Part shown: positions 46,585-55,594 of the stretch, one piece after another | Layout: every line of letters starts with the position of its first letter | How positions within the stretch are numbered: position 1 is the first letter of the stretch | From: Azospirillum formosense | GTDB lineage: Bacteria > Pseudomonadota > Alphaproteobacteria > Azospirillales > Azospirillaceae | Assembly (NCBI RefSeq): GCF_040500525.1 | Contig: NZ_CP159402.1 | Coordinates: 496,001-560,000, forward strand | DNA length: 64,000 nucleotides | Direction: 5' to 3' | Translations under genes and position numbers: made by a program | Notes under the pieces: model-generated | Told to the model about the DNA's origin: nothing | Seen by the model: the letters and a program-made list of their open reading frames with translations, nothing else | The model's database searches: none

Positions 46585-47703
46585 ATGGGCGCTGTTCTCA
46601 AGGGAAGGGCTGACGCAATGACGTCGAATCATTCCAAGGGCGGGCCGGCCAGGGGCTGGCTCCGGTCGCCGTTCCAGATCGTGCTTCTGGGCGTCGTCAT
46701 GCTGGCGCTGACCCTGGTCATGGCCAACCTCTCCTCCGCGTCGGCGGCGGAGGCGTTCCCGCCGGTCGCCAGCCAGCCGGCGGACGGCACGTCCAAGACC
46801 GACATGTGGCGCGGCATCCGCTCCGGGGAGCAGGGCACCGTCTCCATCCCCAACAAGAGCGCCGGCGTGCTGGTGCAGTCGGAAGGGGAGCTGTGGCGCT
46901 CGGTCCGCAACGGCCCGCTGTCCACATACGGCGGCTGGGTGCTGGGCGGCATGCTCGGGCTGCTCGTCCTGTTCTTCCTGGTGCGCGGGCGCATCCGGAT
47001 CGACGGCCAGAAGACCGGCCGGACCATCCAGCGCTTCAACGCCTTCGAGCGGGGCGTGCACTGGCTGACCGCCGGCAGCTTCGTCATCCTGGCCTTCACC
47101 GGGCTGAACGTGCTGTACGGGCGCTACACCGTCCTGCCGCTGCTGGGTCCGGAGGCGTTCGCCACGATGACCCAGTACGGCAAGTTCGCCCACAACTACC
47201 TGGGCTTCGCCTTCATGCTGGGCATCGTCCTCATCTTCGTGATGTGGGTGAAGCACAACATCCCGGAGCGCAACGACATCACCTGGGCGCTGAAGGCCGG
47301 CGGCCTGTTCAGCAAGGGCGTGCATCCGGCGGCGAGGAAGTTCAACGCCGGCCAGAAGGTGATCTTCTGGGCGACGGTGCTGGGCGGGGCGGCGCTGGGC
47401 TTCACGGGCGTGCAGCTGCTGTGGCCCTTCTCCTTCGCCTCGATGGCCGACATGCAACTCTACCAGCTGATCCACGCCGCGGTGGCGGTGGTGCTGACCG
47501 CGGTCATCATCGCGCACATCTACATCGGCTCGGTCGGCATGGAAGGCGCCTTCGACGCGATGGGCACGGGCGACGTCGAACTCCAGTGGGCGCGCGAGCA
47601 CCATTCGCTGTGGGTTCAGGAAGTCACGGGCGAGACTCCCGGCCATCATGGGGGCCGTCACGGGGGCCATCACCACGGCCGCCACCGCGCGCCCGCCGAG
47701 TGA
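46585..47703 (+). CDS. fdhC: Formate dehydrogenase cytochrome b (gamma) subunit
   Basis: Membrane anchor passing electrons from FdhB to quinone, 372 residues from this start (361 from ATG 46618, also plausible). An N-terminal hydrophobic segment with an extracytoplasmic stretch precedes the four-helix cytochrome b core. Likely heme ligands are His in FERGVHWLTAG, FAHNYLGF and in LIHAAVAVVLTAVIIAHIYIG. The C-terminus is His/Gly-rich (HHGGRHGGHHHGRH), which is unusual and could bind metal. Confidence 0.92.
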   Translation: MGAVLKGRADAMTSNHSKGGPARGWLRSPFQIVLLGVVMLALTLVMANLSSASAAEAFPPVASQPADGTSKTDMWRGIRSGEQGTVSIPNKSAGVLVQSEGELWRSVRNGPLSTYGGWVLGGMLGLLVLFFLVRGRIRIDGQKTGRTIQRFNAFERGVHWLTAGSFVILAFTGLNVLYGRYTVLPLLGPEAFATMTQYGKFAHNYLGFAFMLGIVLIFVMWVKHNIPERNDITWALKAGGLFSKGVHPAARKFNAGQKVIFWATVLGGAALGFTGVQLLWPFSFASMADMQLYQLIHAAVAVVLTAVIIAHIYIGSVGMEGAFDAMGTGDVELQWAREHHSLWVQEVTGETPGHHGGRHGGHHHGRHRAPAE

Positions 47704-47714
47704 GGATCCCATCC

Positions 47715-48104
47715 ATGCGTCCCTTCCTGATCGGCCTGCTGCTGGCCGGGGCGCTCGCCGCTCCGGCCACCGCGCAGACCTCTGCCGCAACCTCTCCGGC
47801 GGCCAAGCCGGCGGACGAGGTGAAGCGGATCGTCGAGCAGACCTACAACGTGCAGGTCCTGCGCGTGACCGAGGCGGCGTTGGAGGACGGCACCGCCGTC
47901 TACAAGGTAGCCGCCATGATGCCGGGGACCGCCGGCAACGCCGCCTTCATGGTCAACACCCTGACCGTCGATGCCGCGACCGGCCTCGCGCTTCCGCCCT
48001 TCCGCCACCACGCGGCGGGCTACAGCCTGCCCCAGGGCGGCAGCTACGAGCCGAACCGGACCTCCAACAACCCCGCGGTCGCCCGCGGGCATACTTGGCG
48101 CTAA
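47715..48104 (+). CDS. Exported hypothetical protein of the formate dehydrogenase operon
   Basis: A 129-residue protein with a signal peptide (MRPFLIGLLLAGALAAPATA) and a small mature domain (about 32-110) containing IVEQTYNVQVLRVTEAALEDG. The shape resembles PepSY-like periplasmic proteins but I cannot confirm that. GAGG precedes the ATG, and the gene starts 11 bases after fdhC, so it is co-transcribed. Confidence 0.75.
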   Translation: MRPFLIGLLLAGALAAPATAQTSAATSPAAKPADEVKRIVEQTYNVQVLRVTEAALEDGTAVYKVAAMMPGTAGNAAFMVNTLTVDAATGLALPPFRHHAAGYSLPQGGSYEPNRTSNNPAVARGHTWR

Positions 48105-48204
48105 GAATGCCGGGCGCTAAGGACACTTAGCGCGGACACCTGTTACCCCCTGACCGGTGGCTGCGAGGCCGCCGGTCTTTTCCTTTCCAGGAGGTGGTTC
48201 GGGC

Positions 48205-49209
48205 ATGGGGAAAGGGCGTCATCCGGGGAACCCGCCGTGCCACGCTCGCCGCCGGCTGCTCACGCTCGCCGCCGCGGCGCCCGCTCTGACCGTTCCCCTG
48301 CTGTCCCGCGCCGCCGACCTGATCGGCCACGGCGCCATGGTCAACGCCGTCGCCGTGTCGCCTGACGGCGCCCGCGTCCTGACGGGGAGCTGGGACTATT
48401 CGGCCATCCTCTGGGACCTCGCGTCCGGTTCCCAACGCGCCTCCTTCCACGAACACGCCGCCGGCGTCACCGCCGTCGCCTTCCTGCCGGACGGCAAGCG
48501 CGCCCTGACCGGCAGCCGCGACGCCGCCATCATCCTCTGGGACCTGGAGAGCGGACGCCCGCTGCGCCGCTTCGAAGGCCACACCGGCACCGTCGCCGGT
48601 CTGGCGGTGGCGCCGGACAGCCGCCGCTTCGCCTCCGCGGGCTGGGACTTCGCCATCCGCGTCTGGGACCCGGAGAGCGCCGCCGCGCTTCGGGTGCTGG
48701 AGGGGCATGGCGCCAACGTCAACGCCGTGGCCTACACCCCGGACGGCGGGCGGCTGGTTTCCGCCGGCTACGACTTCCAGATCCGCGTCTGGGACGCCGC
48801 GAGCGGGCGGGAGAGGGCCGTTCTGGAAGGACATGAGGGCAGCGTGAACGGTCTGGCCCTGTCCCCCGACGGACGGCTGGCCGCCACGGCGTCGAGCGAC
48901 GAGACGGTGCGGCTGTGGGACCTGGAGGCCGGGACTCTCCTGCGGACCCTCTACGGACACAGCGGCTTCGTCACCTCCGTCGCCGTCTCGCCCGATGGCA
49001 AGACCCTGCTGTCCGGCGGGGGAGGGGACCAGCGCGTCCGGCTGTGGGACGCCGCGACCGGACGGCAGCTCGCCTCCTTCCGCGGCCATGAGAAGCCGGT
49101 CCTGGCGGTTGCTTTCACCCCGGACGGGCAGGGCGCCCTGTCCGCCGGCTACGACGCGGTGGTCCGCCATTGGGACCTGACGAGCAAGGCGGACGCCGAG
49201 CGTCCATGA
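48205..49209 (+). CDS. Exported WD40-repeat protein
   Basis: A 334-residue protein with a twin-arginine-like export segment (ARRRLLTLAAAAPALTVPLL), then seven WD40 blades from about residue 35 to 330. Each ends in WD-type signatures (ILWDL, IRVWDP, VRLWDL), a complete seven-blade propeller. AGGAGG nine bases before ATG 48205 decides the start over one 16 codons earlier. Extracytoplasmic WD40 proteins are often scaffolds. Location directly after the formate dehydrogenase operon suggests, but does not show, a link. Confidence 0.85.
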   Translation: MGKGRHPGNPPCHARRRLLTLAAAAPALTVPLLSRAADLIGHGAMVNAVAVSPDGARVLTGSWDYSAILWDLASGSQRASFHEHAAGVTAVAFLPDGKRALTGSRDAAIILWDLESGRPLRRFEGHTGTVAGLAVAPDSRRFASAGWDFAIRVWDPESAAALRVLEGHGANVNAVAYTPDGGRLVSAGYDFQIRVWDAASGRERAVLEGHEGSVNGLALSPDGRLAATASSDETVRLWDLEAGTLLRTLYGHSGFVTSVAVSPDGKTLLSGGGGDQRVRLWDAATGRQLASFRGHEKPVLAVAFTPDGQGALSAGYDAVVRHWDLTSKADAERP

Positions 49210-49212
49210 TCC

Positions 49213-49383
49213 CCTCTCCCGTCCCGGGAGAGGGTGGCCCGAAGGGCCGGGTGAGGGTGGCCCGAAGGGCCGGGTGAGGGTAAAATCAAGAATCCAGGCG
49301 CAGATCCTCGGCTGTACCCTCACCCTCCCGCCGCGTTGCGGCGGGTCCCTCCCTCTCCCGGGGCGGGAGAGGGGTACGGGAGG
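49213..49383. repeat. Palindromic element with a 23-bp tandem duplication
   Basis: Arms CCCCTCTCCCG...CGGGAGAGGG open and close the region. Inside, 49234-49256 and 49257-49279 are perfect copies of a 23-bp unit beginning GTGGCCCGAAGGGCCGGG, itself containing a GGCCCGAAGGGCC hairpin. The right side has CCCTCACCCTCCCGCCGC, complementary to parts of the repeats. It belongs to a different family from the elements at 3766, 34504 and 40878. Confidence 0.75.
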
Positions 49384-49415
49384 CGCGCACTGTTTCACAA
49401 GCGAGACAACCGCCC

Positions 49416-50114
49416 ATGACCAGCCTGTCCCACCCGGCGCAGCGCCGCGCCATCATCGACACCTGCCTCGCCATGAACGGGGCGGGAATCAACCAGGGCT
49501 CGTCGGGCAACCTGTCGGTGCGGGTGGAGGGCGGCTTCCTGATCACGCCCAGCAGCCTGCCCTATGACGAGACGGCGCCCGAGGACATCGTGGAGATGGG
49601 CTTCGACGGCAGCTATGTCGGCCGGCGGCGGCCCTCGTCGGAATGGCGCTTCCACCGCGACATCCTGAAGGCGCGCCCCGACGTTGAGGTGGTGCTGCAC
49701 ACCCATTCGACCTTCGCCACGGCGCTGGCCGTCCATGGCCGGGGCATCCCCAGCTTCCATTACATGGTGGCGCTGGCCGGCGGCGATTCGATCCGCTGCG
49801 CGCCCTACGCCACCTTCGGCACGCAGGACCTGTCCGACCACGCCGTTGCGGCGCTGGAGGGACGGCTGGCCTGCCTGCTGGCCAACCACGGCATGATCGT
49901 GCTGGGAAAGTCCTTGAAGGGCGCGCTGGCGCTGGCGGTGGAGGTGGAGACACTGGCCCGCCAGTATCTCCACGCCCATCTGCTGGGCGAGCCGGTCATC
50001 CTGCCGCCCGAGGAGATCGCGCGCGTCGCCGAGAAGATGCGCCGCATGAGCTACGGCCTGCCCCCCGACGAGGGCGCCGCGCCGGAGGACACCGCCCGCC
50101 CGCGCGAGGCCTGA
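49416..50114 (+). CDS. Class II aldolase/adducin family protein, OtnC/FucA-like
   Basis: A 232-residue zinc-dependent class II aldolase. The phosphate-binding loop is GSSGNLSVRV (about 28-37), the catalytic Glu is in SSEWRFH (about 73-79), two zinc His are in LHTHSTFA (about 92-99), and the third is in ANHGMI (about 155). Candidate reactions are decarboxylation of 3-oxo-tetronate 4-phosphate (OtnC) or L-fuculose-phosphate aldol cleavage. No sugar kinase or isomerase is adjacent to decide. A sensor kinase converges on it. Confidence 0.88.
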   Translation: MTSLSHPAQRRAIIDTCLAMNGAGINQGSSGNLSVRVEGGFLITPSSLPYDETAPEDIVEMGFDGSYVGRRRPSSEWRFHRDILKARPDVEVVLHTHSTFATALAVHGRGIPSFHYMVALAGGDSIRCAPYATFGTQDLSDHAVAALEGRLACLLANHGMIVLGKSLKGALALAVEVETLARQYLHAHLLGEPVILPPEEIARVAEKMRRMSYGLPPDEGAAPEDTARPREA

Positions 50115-50133
50115 TGGCCAACGGCTCCCGGCG

Positions 50134-52221
50134 TCAGGAAGCCAGTTGGGCGACGGGGCGCAGGGGGGCGATGGTAACCAGCGGACGCTTGGCCGTCCCG
50201 GCGGTGCCGACCTGCAGCGGGCGCTCCTCCGCCGGAGGCTGGTAATAGGCGGGCAGGGCCACCGTGACGCGGGTGCCCTGGCCGGGCTCGCTCGCCACCT
50301 CGATGTCGCCGCCCAGCATGGCGGCGTAATGGCCGACCAGGGTCAGGCCGAGACCGGCGCCGCGCCGCTTGGCGCCGCTGCCGCCCTGGCCCGCTCCACC
50401 TTGAACGAAGGGCTGGAACAGCCGGGCGGTCTGGCTGGTGGCGAAGCCGCTGCCGCTGTCGGTCACGGTGAAGCGCAGCCAGGGCTCGCCGTCGCGCTCG
50501 ACCCGCTCGGCGGCCAGCCGGACGGCGCCGCCCTGGGTGAACTTGCAGGCGTTGTCCAGCAGGTTGAGAAGCGCCTGCCGGACCTTGCCGAAATCCGAAT
50601 ACATCTGGCCAAGCGCCGCGGCCTCGGCCTGCAGCGCGACCTCGTTGCCGTTGAGGTCGGCGGCGGGGAGGGTGCGCTCCCGCGCCTCGATCAGCAGCCG
50701 GTGAACGTCGAAATCCTGAAGCACGACGTCCATGTTGCCGGCCTCGATCCGGGCATAGTCGAGGATCGCATCGACCAGGGTCAGCATCTGCTCGCCGGTC
50801 CACTGGATCTGCTCGATGTCGGTCGCCAGCTCCCCGGCGCCCAGCCGGTGCAGCTCCCCCATAAGGGACTGGCTGGAGGCGACGATCTCGTTGAGCGGGG
50901 CGTGAAGCTCCTGCCCGATGTTGACCAGGAAATGGGTCTTCGCCTCGTTGGCGGCGTCGGCGCGCTCCTTGTCGCGCAGCAGCTGGCCATGCCGGTCGGC
51001 GGCCTCCTGGCGCTGGCGCTCCATCTCCGCGGTGTTGTCGCGCAGGACGCGGACGGCGCGGGCCATGGCGGCCACCTCGTCCGCCCCGTCGTCCGGCGGC
51101 AGGGCGATGTCGGTCCGCCCGGCGGCGAGCGAGGTCACCGCGGCGGCCATGCCGGAGACCGGGCGGGCGACCCGGCGGTTGACGAACCAGACCATCGTCA
51201 AGCCCGCCAGCGTCACCCCCAGCGCCGCCCACAGGGCGATGCGCAGGGTGCGCCAGGACTGGTCGGCCAGACCGCCGCGCAGCTCCGCCGCGACGGCGTC
51301 GTTGCGCTGGCGGATTTCCGCCGCGTGGGCGGCGACGGCGGCGGCGTTGGGCGTCAGCCGCTCGGCGCGCAGCGCGTCCTCGTCAGCCAGGGAGGACTCG
51401 ATGCTGTCCAGAACCCCGTCGATGCCGGCCAGCGCCGCCTCCACCTCGTCGATGGTCTGGCGGGTGCCGGGGACCCAGAGGTAGCGGTTCATCTCCGCCA
51501 GCTTGGCGCGGGCGTTGCCCAGCTCGGCGCGCATGCGCAGCGAGTCGCGGTCGTCGCGCCGCGCCACGTAGCGGCCGAGATGGTCCTGCATCATCAGGAT
51601 CGCGACGGTCGCGTCGCCGGCCAGCGCCGCCGAATCGACGCCGCCCGCGTCCTTCAGCCGGCCCAGCCCGGCGCGGATCTGGGAAATCTGCGGCTCCAGC
51701 ACCGACTCCGTCAGCCGGGCGCGCTCGCCGCGCAGGGCGACCAGCGCCTCGAAACCGCTCCAATAGGCGTCCAGCGCCTTGCGGGCGCCTTCGATCGAAC
51801 GGCGGTCGGTGTCGTCCTGCGCCATGCCGGCCAGCGCCGTCATCCGCTCCAGCAGTCCGTCGCGGCGCAGCCCGGCGTCGAGCAGGCTCTGCTGGTCGCC
51901 CTCGGCGAGGTGGTCGCGGACCGAGACCTCCAGGTCGCGCAGCCCGATGTCCAGGTCGGCGGCGGTCTGGGAGGCGTCGGCGTGGCTGGAGAAGGTGCCG
52001 ACCTCGCGGCTGACCCCGTAGAGCGAGGCCACCCCGATCAGCGCGAGCAGAAGGACCAGAGCCAGGACCACGCCGAAGCCCAGCCCGACGCGCGCGGCGA
52101 GCGTCATCTCATCCAGGCGGCGCAGCAGGCCGAGCCCCGGAAGGGAGCGCGTGGGGCGGGCCGGGGCACCGAGGGGGGAGGGGGCGTCGCCGGACCGGGG
52201 CAGGGTTCCGTTCCGCTTCAC
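50134..52221 (-). CDS. Membrane sensor histidine kinase with altered H-box
   Basis: A 695-residue protein from GTG 52221 (start uncertain; ATG at 52107 would truncate the N-terminal helix). Transmembrane helices lie at about 46-68 and 326-348, with a helical sensor region between them, then HAMP (about 348-400) and a dimerisation helix. Where kinases read SHELRTPLN this protein has GQELHAPLN, with Gln437 at the phosphoacceptor position and a His three residues later (H440). The ATPase part is intact: NLLDNACKFT, DSGSGF, GAGLGL. It may be a non-phosphorylating or scaffold-type kinase. No response regulator gene adjoins it. Confidence 0.88.
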   Translation of the reverse strand: MKRNGTLPRSGDAPSPLGAPARPTRSLPGLGLLRRLDEMTLAARVGLGFGVVLALVLLLALIGVASLYGVSREVGTFSSHADASQTAADLDIGLRDLEVSVRDHLAEGDQQSLLDAGLRRDGLLERMTALAGMAQDDTDRRSIEGARKALDAYWSGFEALVALRGERARLTESVLEPQISQIRAGLGRLKDAGGVDSAALAGDATVAILMMQDHLGRYVARRDDRDSLRMRAELGNARAKLAEMNRYLWVPGTRQTIDEVEAALAGIDGVLDSIESSLADEDALRAERLTPNAAAVAAHAAEIRQRNDAVAAELRGGLADQSWRTLRIALWAALGVTLAGLTMVWFVNRRVARPVSGMAAAVTSLAAGRTDIALPPDDGADEVAAMARAVRVLRDNTAEMERQRQEAADRHGQLLRDKERADAANEAKTHFLVNIGQELHAPLNEIVASSQSLMGELHRLGAGELATDIEQIQWTGEQMLTLVDAILDYARIEAGNMDVVLQDFDVHRLLIEARERTLPAADLNGNEVALQAEAAALGQMYSDFGKVRQALLNLLDNACKFTQGGAVRLAAERVERDGEPWLRFTVTDSGSGFATSQTARLFQPFVQGGAGQGGSGAKRRGAGLGLTLVGHYAAMLGGDIEVASEPGQGTRVTVALPAYYQPPAEERPLQVGTAGTAKRPLVTIAPLRPVAQLAS

Positions 52222-52428
52222 GCCACGCCCCGTACGCGCTGTCGTTGGTAAGCCACGAGATCCGGCCGAAGGTTGCGGGCGGGAAAAGCCCGGCGTTGTC
52301 AGAAACCCCTCCGTGTGCACGGACGGGTGGCGCGGATTGTAGCTTGGCGAGGCAACGGCGCAAACAGACAAGTGCGAAAGGTTCAGCCCCCTTTAAACAT
52401 CACCCTTTTGAACAACGGCGTCGTCGTT

Positions 52429-53229
52429 TCAGACCGTGCCCTGGAAGGCGTAGGCTTGCATGCCGATGCTGCCGTGCTCGAACCCGGTGTGAAGCCGTTC
52501 CGTCCGCACCGCGTTCCCGGCGGCGCCGAAGGCCACGGGCAGGGGCAGGAAATGCTCGTCGGTCGGGTGGGCCGCCTTGGCCTGCGGGCAGAGCGTCTTC
52601 CAGCCGGCCAGCGACGCCTCGTCGCCCGCCGCCAGCACCCCGTCGAGCCAGCCGGCGAAGTCCTCCGCCCAGCCGGCGGCGTCGCGCTCGCCGAAGCGGA
52701 AATCGCCGAGATTGTGGACGGCTCCGCCGCTGCCGAGGACCAGAACGCCCTCCTTCCGCAGGGGCGCCAGGGCGCGGCCCAGCGCGATGTGGTCGGCGGC
52801 GGTGGCGCCGGGCTGGACGGACAGCTGGGCGACCGGGATGTCGGCCTCCGGGTACATCAGCATCAGCGGCACCCAGGCCCCGTGGTCGAGCCCCTGGCCG
52901 GGGTCCACCGCGGCGCCGGTCAGCGCCCGCACGCGGTCGGCCAGCGCCGGGGCACCGGGGGCCGCGTAGCGCATCGCGTAGAGGGCGCGGGGGAAGCCGT
53001 AGAAGTCGTGGATGGTGTCCGGCTGCGTGGCCCCGCTGATCGCCGGGGTCTGGGTCGTCCAGTGCGCCGACACCGCGATCACCGCGCTCGGGCGGCCCAA
53101 CCGCTTGCCCAGAACGGCCAGGAAATGGCGGCCGGGCGAATCCTCGATGATGAGGGTGGGGGCGCCGTGCGAGACGAAGACGCTGGGGAAGGGGGAGGGG
53201 ATGGCGGTGGCCGGCTGGGTCGTGGTCAT
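52429..53229 (-). CDS. DODA-type extradiol dioxygenase family protein (YgiD/LigB-like)
   Basis: A 266-residue non-heme metal enzyme of the 4,5-DOPA dioxygenase type. Metal-binding His are visible in FVSHGAPTL (about 18-26), SAHWTTQ, LDHGAWVPL (about 115-123) and AVHNLGDF. The sequence resembles YgiD, a 4,5-DOPA-extradiol dioxygenase, but the native substrate is usually unknown. It lies alone between the kinase and the ATP synthase terminator. Confidence 0.9.
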   Translation of the reverse strand: MTTTQPATAIPSPFPSVFVSHGAPTLIIEDSPGRHFLAVLGKRLGRPSAVIAVSAHWTTQTPAISGATQPDTIHDFYGFPRALYAMRYAAPGAPALADRVRALTGAAVDPGQGLDHGAWVPLMLMYPEADIPVAQLSVQPGATAADHIALGRALAPLRKEGVLVLGSGGAVHNLGDFRFGERDAAGWAEDFAGWLDGVLAAGDEASLAGWKTLCPQAKAAHPTDEHFLPLPVAFGAAGNAVRTERLHTGFEHGSIGMQAYAFQGTV

Positions 53230-53266
53230 GGAAGGGACTCCGGGTTGCCCGACCATTCGACCAAAG

Positions 53267-53296
53267 AAAAACCCCGGCGCCTAGGCCGGGGTTTTT
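53267..53296 (-). terminator. Terminator of the ATP synthase Fo operon
   Basis: AAAAACCCCGGC pairs with GCCGGGGTTTTT around a short GCCTAG loop, 30 bases after the atpF stop on the minus strand. Flanking A and T runs make it strong in either direction. Confidence 0.9.
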
Positions 53297-53326
53297 CGAA
53301 AGACCGTTGCCGGTGGAGCAACGATC

Positions 53327-53806
53327 TCAGTGCAGGTGCTTCGGCAGCTCGGCGATCGACTGTTCGATCAGCTTGTCCGCCTGGGCCGGCTGGATGCCGG
53401 TTTCCAGGATGCGGCGGCTGGCGTCCATGGCGATGTCGACGGTCAGGTTGCGGACCTCGGCCAGCGCCCCGGCTTCCGCCTGGGCGATGCGGTCCATGGC
53501 CTGGGCCTCGCGGCGCTTCAGCGACGCTTCGAGGTCGGCGCCGGCCTGCGAGCGGAGGCGGTCGGCCTCCTCGCGGGCGTGGGCGATGATGGCCTCGGCT
53601 TCCTTCAGAGCGTCGCGCTGACGGCGCTGGTAGTTGGCCAGCAGGGCCTGGGCGTCTTCACGCAGGCGCTGGGCCTCGTCCAGCTCCGCACGGATCTTCT
53701 CGGCGCGGGCGTCGAGAAGGCCGGTGATCGCGCCGGACGCCTTCTTCCACACCAGGGCGGCGAAGATGATGAAGGCGATGGCGACCCACATTTCAGGCGT
53801 GTTCAT
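53327..53806 (-). CDS. atpF: ATP synthase Fo subunit b
   Basis: A 159-residue peripheral-stalk subunit: one N-terminal membrane helix (MWVAIAFIIFAALVWKKA-type, about 6-23) followed by a long charged coiled coil (about 30-150). It overlaps atpX by four bases. Phototrophic and alphaproteobacterial lineages carry separate b and b' subunits like these. Confidence 0.94.
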   Translation of the reverse strand: MNTPEMWVAIAFIIFAALVWKKASGAITGLLDARAEKIRAELDEAQRLREDAQALLANYQRRQRDALKEAEAIIAHAREEADRLRSQAGADLEASLKRREAQAMDRIAQAEAGALAEVRNLTVDIAMDASRRILETGIQPAQADKLIEQSIAELPKHLH

Positions 53807-54453
53807 GACCGGCGCTCCTCGATCACGGCGGCGACCGCCGCATCGGCCTGGGCCGCGTCGACGTTCAGCCCGGCCAGGCGGCCGGCGACGTCACGGGCGA
53901 TGTCGGCGGAGATGGAGCGGACGTTGGCGATCGCCTGCTCCTTGGCCGCGGCGATGTTCGCCTCGGCGGTGCGCAGACGCTCGGCGTTCTCGGCGTTCAA
54001 CTGGGCCTGACGGGCGTAGTTGTTCGCGTCGATCTCGGCGGCGACCTGGGCGATCAGGGCCTGGGCTTCGGAACGGGCCCCGGCGAGGGACTGATCGACC
54101 TGGGCCATGGCGGCCTCGGCCTCTTCCTTGAGCGAAGCGGCCTTGCTCAGGTCGCGCGAAATGCGCTCCTGGCGCTCCTCCAGAACCTCGGCCACGCGCG
54201 GCAGCGCTTTCTTGGACAGGAGGTAGTAGAGGGTGATGAAGGTCAGCGCCAGCCAGAAGATCTGGGTGGGGAAGGTGGCGGGATTGAGCTGCGGCAGGCC
54301 GCCGGCGGCGTGCTCGCCGCCATGGGCGGCTTCCGGCGCGTGCTCCGCCGTCGCCGCCAGGACGTTACCGGCAAGCACGGTCAGAGTGGCGAGCGAGGCG
54401 CCCGCAGCACCCGACCAGCGGACCAGCCGTCGCTTGGCCAACAGGTTCGGCAT
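53803..54453 (-). CDS. atpX: ATP synthase Fo subunit b'
   Basis: A 216-residue b' subunit. It has an extended N-terminus with a signal-like segment (about 13-33) and a Gly/Ala/His-rich stretch. A membrane helix (about 58-76, TFPTQIFWLALTFITLYYLL) and a long coiled coil follow. It is more than 50 residues longer than the b subunit because of the extra N-terminus. The symbol atpG is also used for this gene. Confidence 0.93.
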   Translation of the reverse strand: MPNLLAKRRLVRWSGAAGASLATLTVLAGNVLAATAEHAPEAAHGGEHAAGGLPQLNPATFPTQIFWLALTFITLYYLLSKKALPRVAEVLEERQERISRDLSKAASLKEEAEAAMAQVDQSLAGARSEAQALIAQVAAEIDANNYARQAQLNAENAERLRTAEANIAAAKEQAIANVRSISADIARDVAGRLAGLNVDAAQADAAVAAVIEERRS

Positions 54454-54540
54454 GGATCGGTCCCCCTAGGCAAGAATGCGGCGCCGAAACTTCGAGAGCC
54501 CGGCGCCGCGTCAGAGCGAAATTGGAAGTTCGCTCTGGCC

Positions 54541-54765
54541 TTAGGCGAACAGGATCAGGAAGGCGATCAGCAGGGCGAACAGCGCGACGGCTTCCGTCAG
54601 CGCGAAGCCCAGAATGCCGATCGGGAAGACCTTCGGCTGGACGGCCGGGTTGCGGGCGATCGAACCGATCAGGGTCGAGAAGATGTTGCCGATACCCAGG
54701 CCGACGCCGGCGAGGGCGATAACGGCCAGACCGGCACCGACGTACTTGGCGGCTTCAGCTTCCAT
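54541..54765 (-). CDS. atpE: ATP synthase Fo subunit c
   Basis: A 74-residue two-helix proteolipid forming the rotor ring. Helix 1 is Gly/Ala-rich ([17 protein letters not shown]), the polar loop has RNP (about 40-42), and helix 2 holds the ion-binding Glu in [10 protein letters not shown] (about 57-66). GAGGA nine bases before ATG 54765 favours this start over the ATG three codons earlier and gives the usual alphaproteobacterial length. Confidence 0.96.
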   Translation of the reverse strand: MEAEAAKYVGAGLAVIALAGVGLGIGNIFSTLIGSIARNPAVQPKVFPIGILGFALTEAVALFALLIAFLILFA

Positions 54766-54838
54766 GGTACTCATTCCTCTAGGTAAGGGTGAACTGTGGT
54801 TGAAAAGGTAACGAGATGATCCGGGTCGGCGCTGGGGC

Positions 54839-55582
54839 TCAGTGCAGTTCCAGAGCGTCGCGGATGTACAGGCAGGTCAGGATCGAGAAGACGTAGGCTT
54901 GCAGGAACGCGACCAGGAACTCGAAGCCGGTCAGCGCGATGTTGATGGCCAGCGGGACGAGACCGGCGAGGAAGCCGACGGCGCCCAGGCCGCTGATCAT
55001 CATAACCGTGAAACCCGCGAACACCTTCAGCATGGTGTGACCGGCCATCATGTTGGCGAACAGTCGGATCGACAGGCTGACGGGGCGCATCAGGTAGGAG
55101 ATCACCTCGATCGGGATGAGGATCGGGGCGAGCGCCAGCGGCGCGCCGTGCGGCATGAAGAAGCTGAAGAAATGCAGGCCGTGCTTCATCAGGGCCAGGA
55201 CGGTCACGAACACGAACACCGTCGCCGCCAGCGTGAAGGTCACGATGATGTGGCTGGTGAAGGTGAAGGTGAACGGGATCATGCCGACGAGGTTGCCGAA
55301 CAGCACGAACATGAAGATCGCGAAGACGAACGGGAAGTAGGGGCGGGCGTCGTGCCCGGCGTTGTCCCGAACCATGTTCGCGACGAATTCGTAGAAGATC
55401 TCGGCCAGGGACTGCAGGCGGCCCGGAACCAGGGCGCGGCCAGACATGCCGAAGACGAGCAGCGCGTAGATCAGCGCGACCGCCACGACCATGAAGAAGG
55501 CCGAGTTCGTGAAGGACACGTCATACCCGGCGATCACGATCTGGAGGATCGGGTTGATCTGGAACTGGTGCAGCGGATCCAA
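54839..55582 (-). CDS. atpB: ATP synthase Fo subunit a
   Basis: A 247-residue membrane channel subunit with about five to six helices. The essential arginine is in [14 protein letters not shown] (about 168-181). Its length and the PISLS-like PVSLSIRLF block are typical. It precedes atpE by 73 bases. Confidence 0.97.
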   Translation of the reverse strand: MDPLHQFQINPILQIVIAGYDVSFTNSAFFMVVAVALIYALLVFGMSGRALVPGRLQSLAEIFYEFVANMVRDNAGHDARPYFPFVFAIFMFVLFGNLVGMIPFTFTFTSHIIVTFTLAATVFVFVTVLALMKHGLHFFSFFMPHGAPLALAPILIPIEVISYLMRPVSLSIRLFANMMAGHTMLKVFAGFTVMMISGLGAVGFLAGLVPLAINIALTGFEFLVAFLQAYVFSILTCLYIRDALELH

Positions 55583-55594
55583 GGTCGTCCTCGC

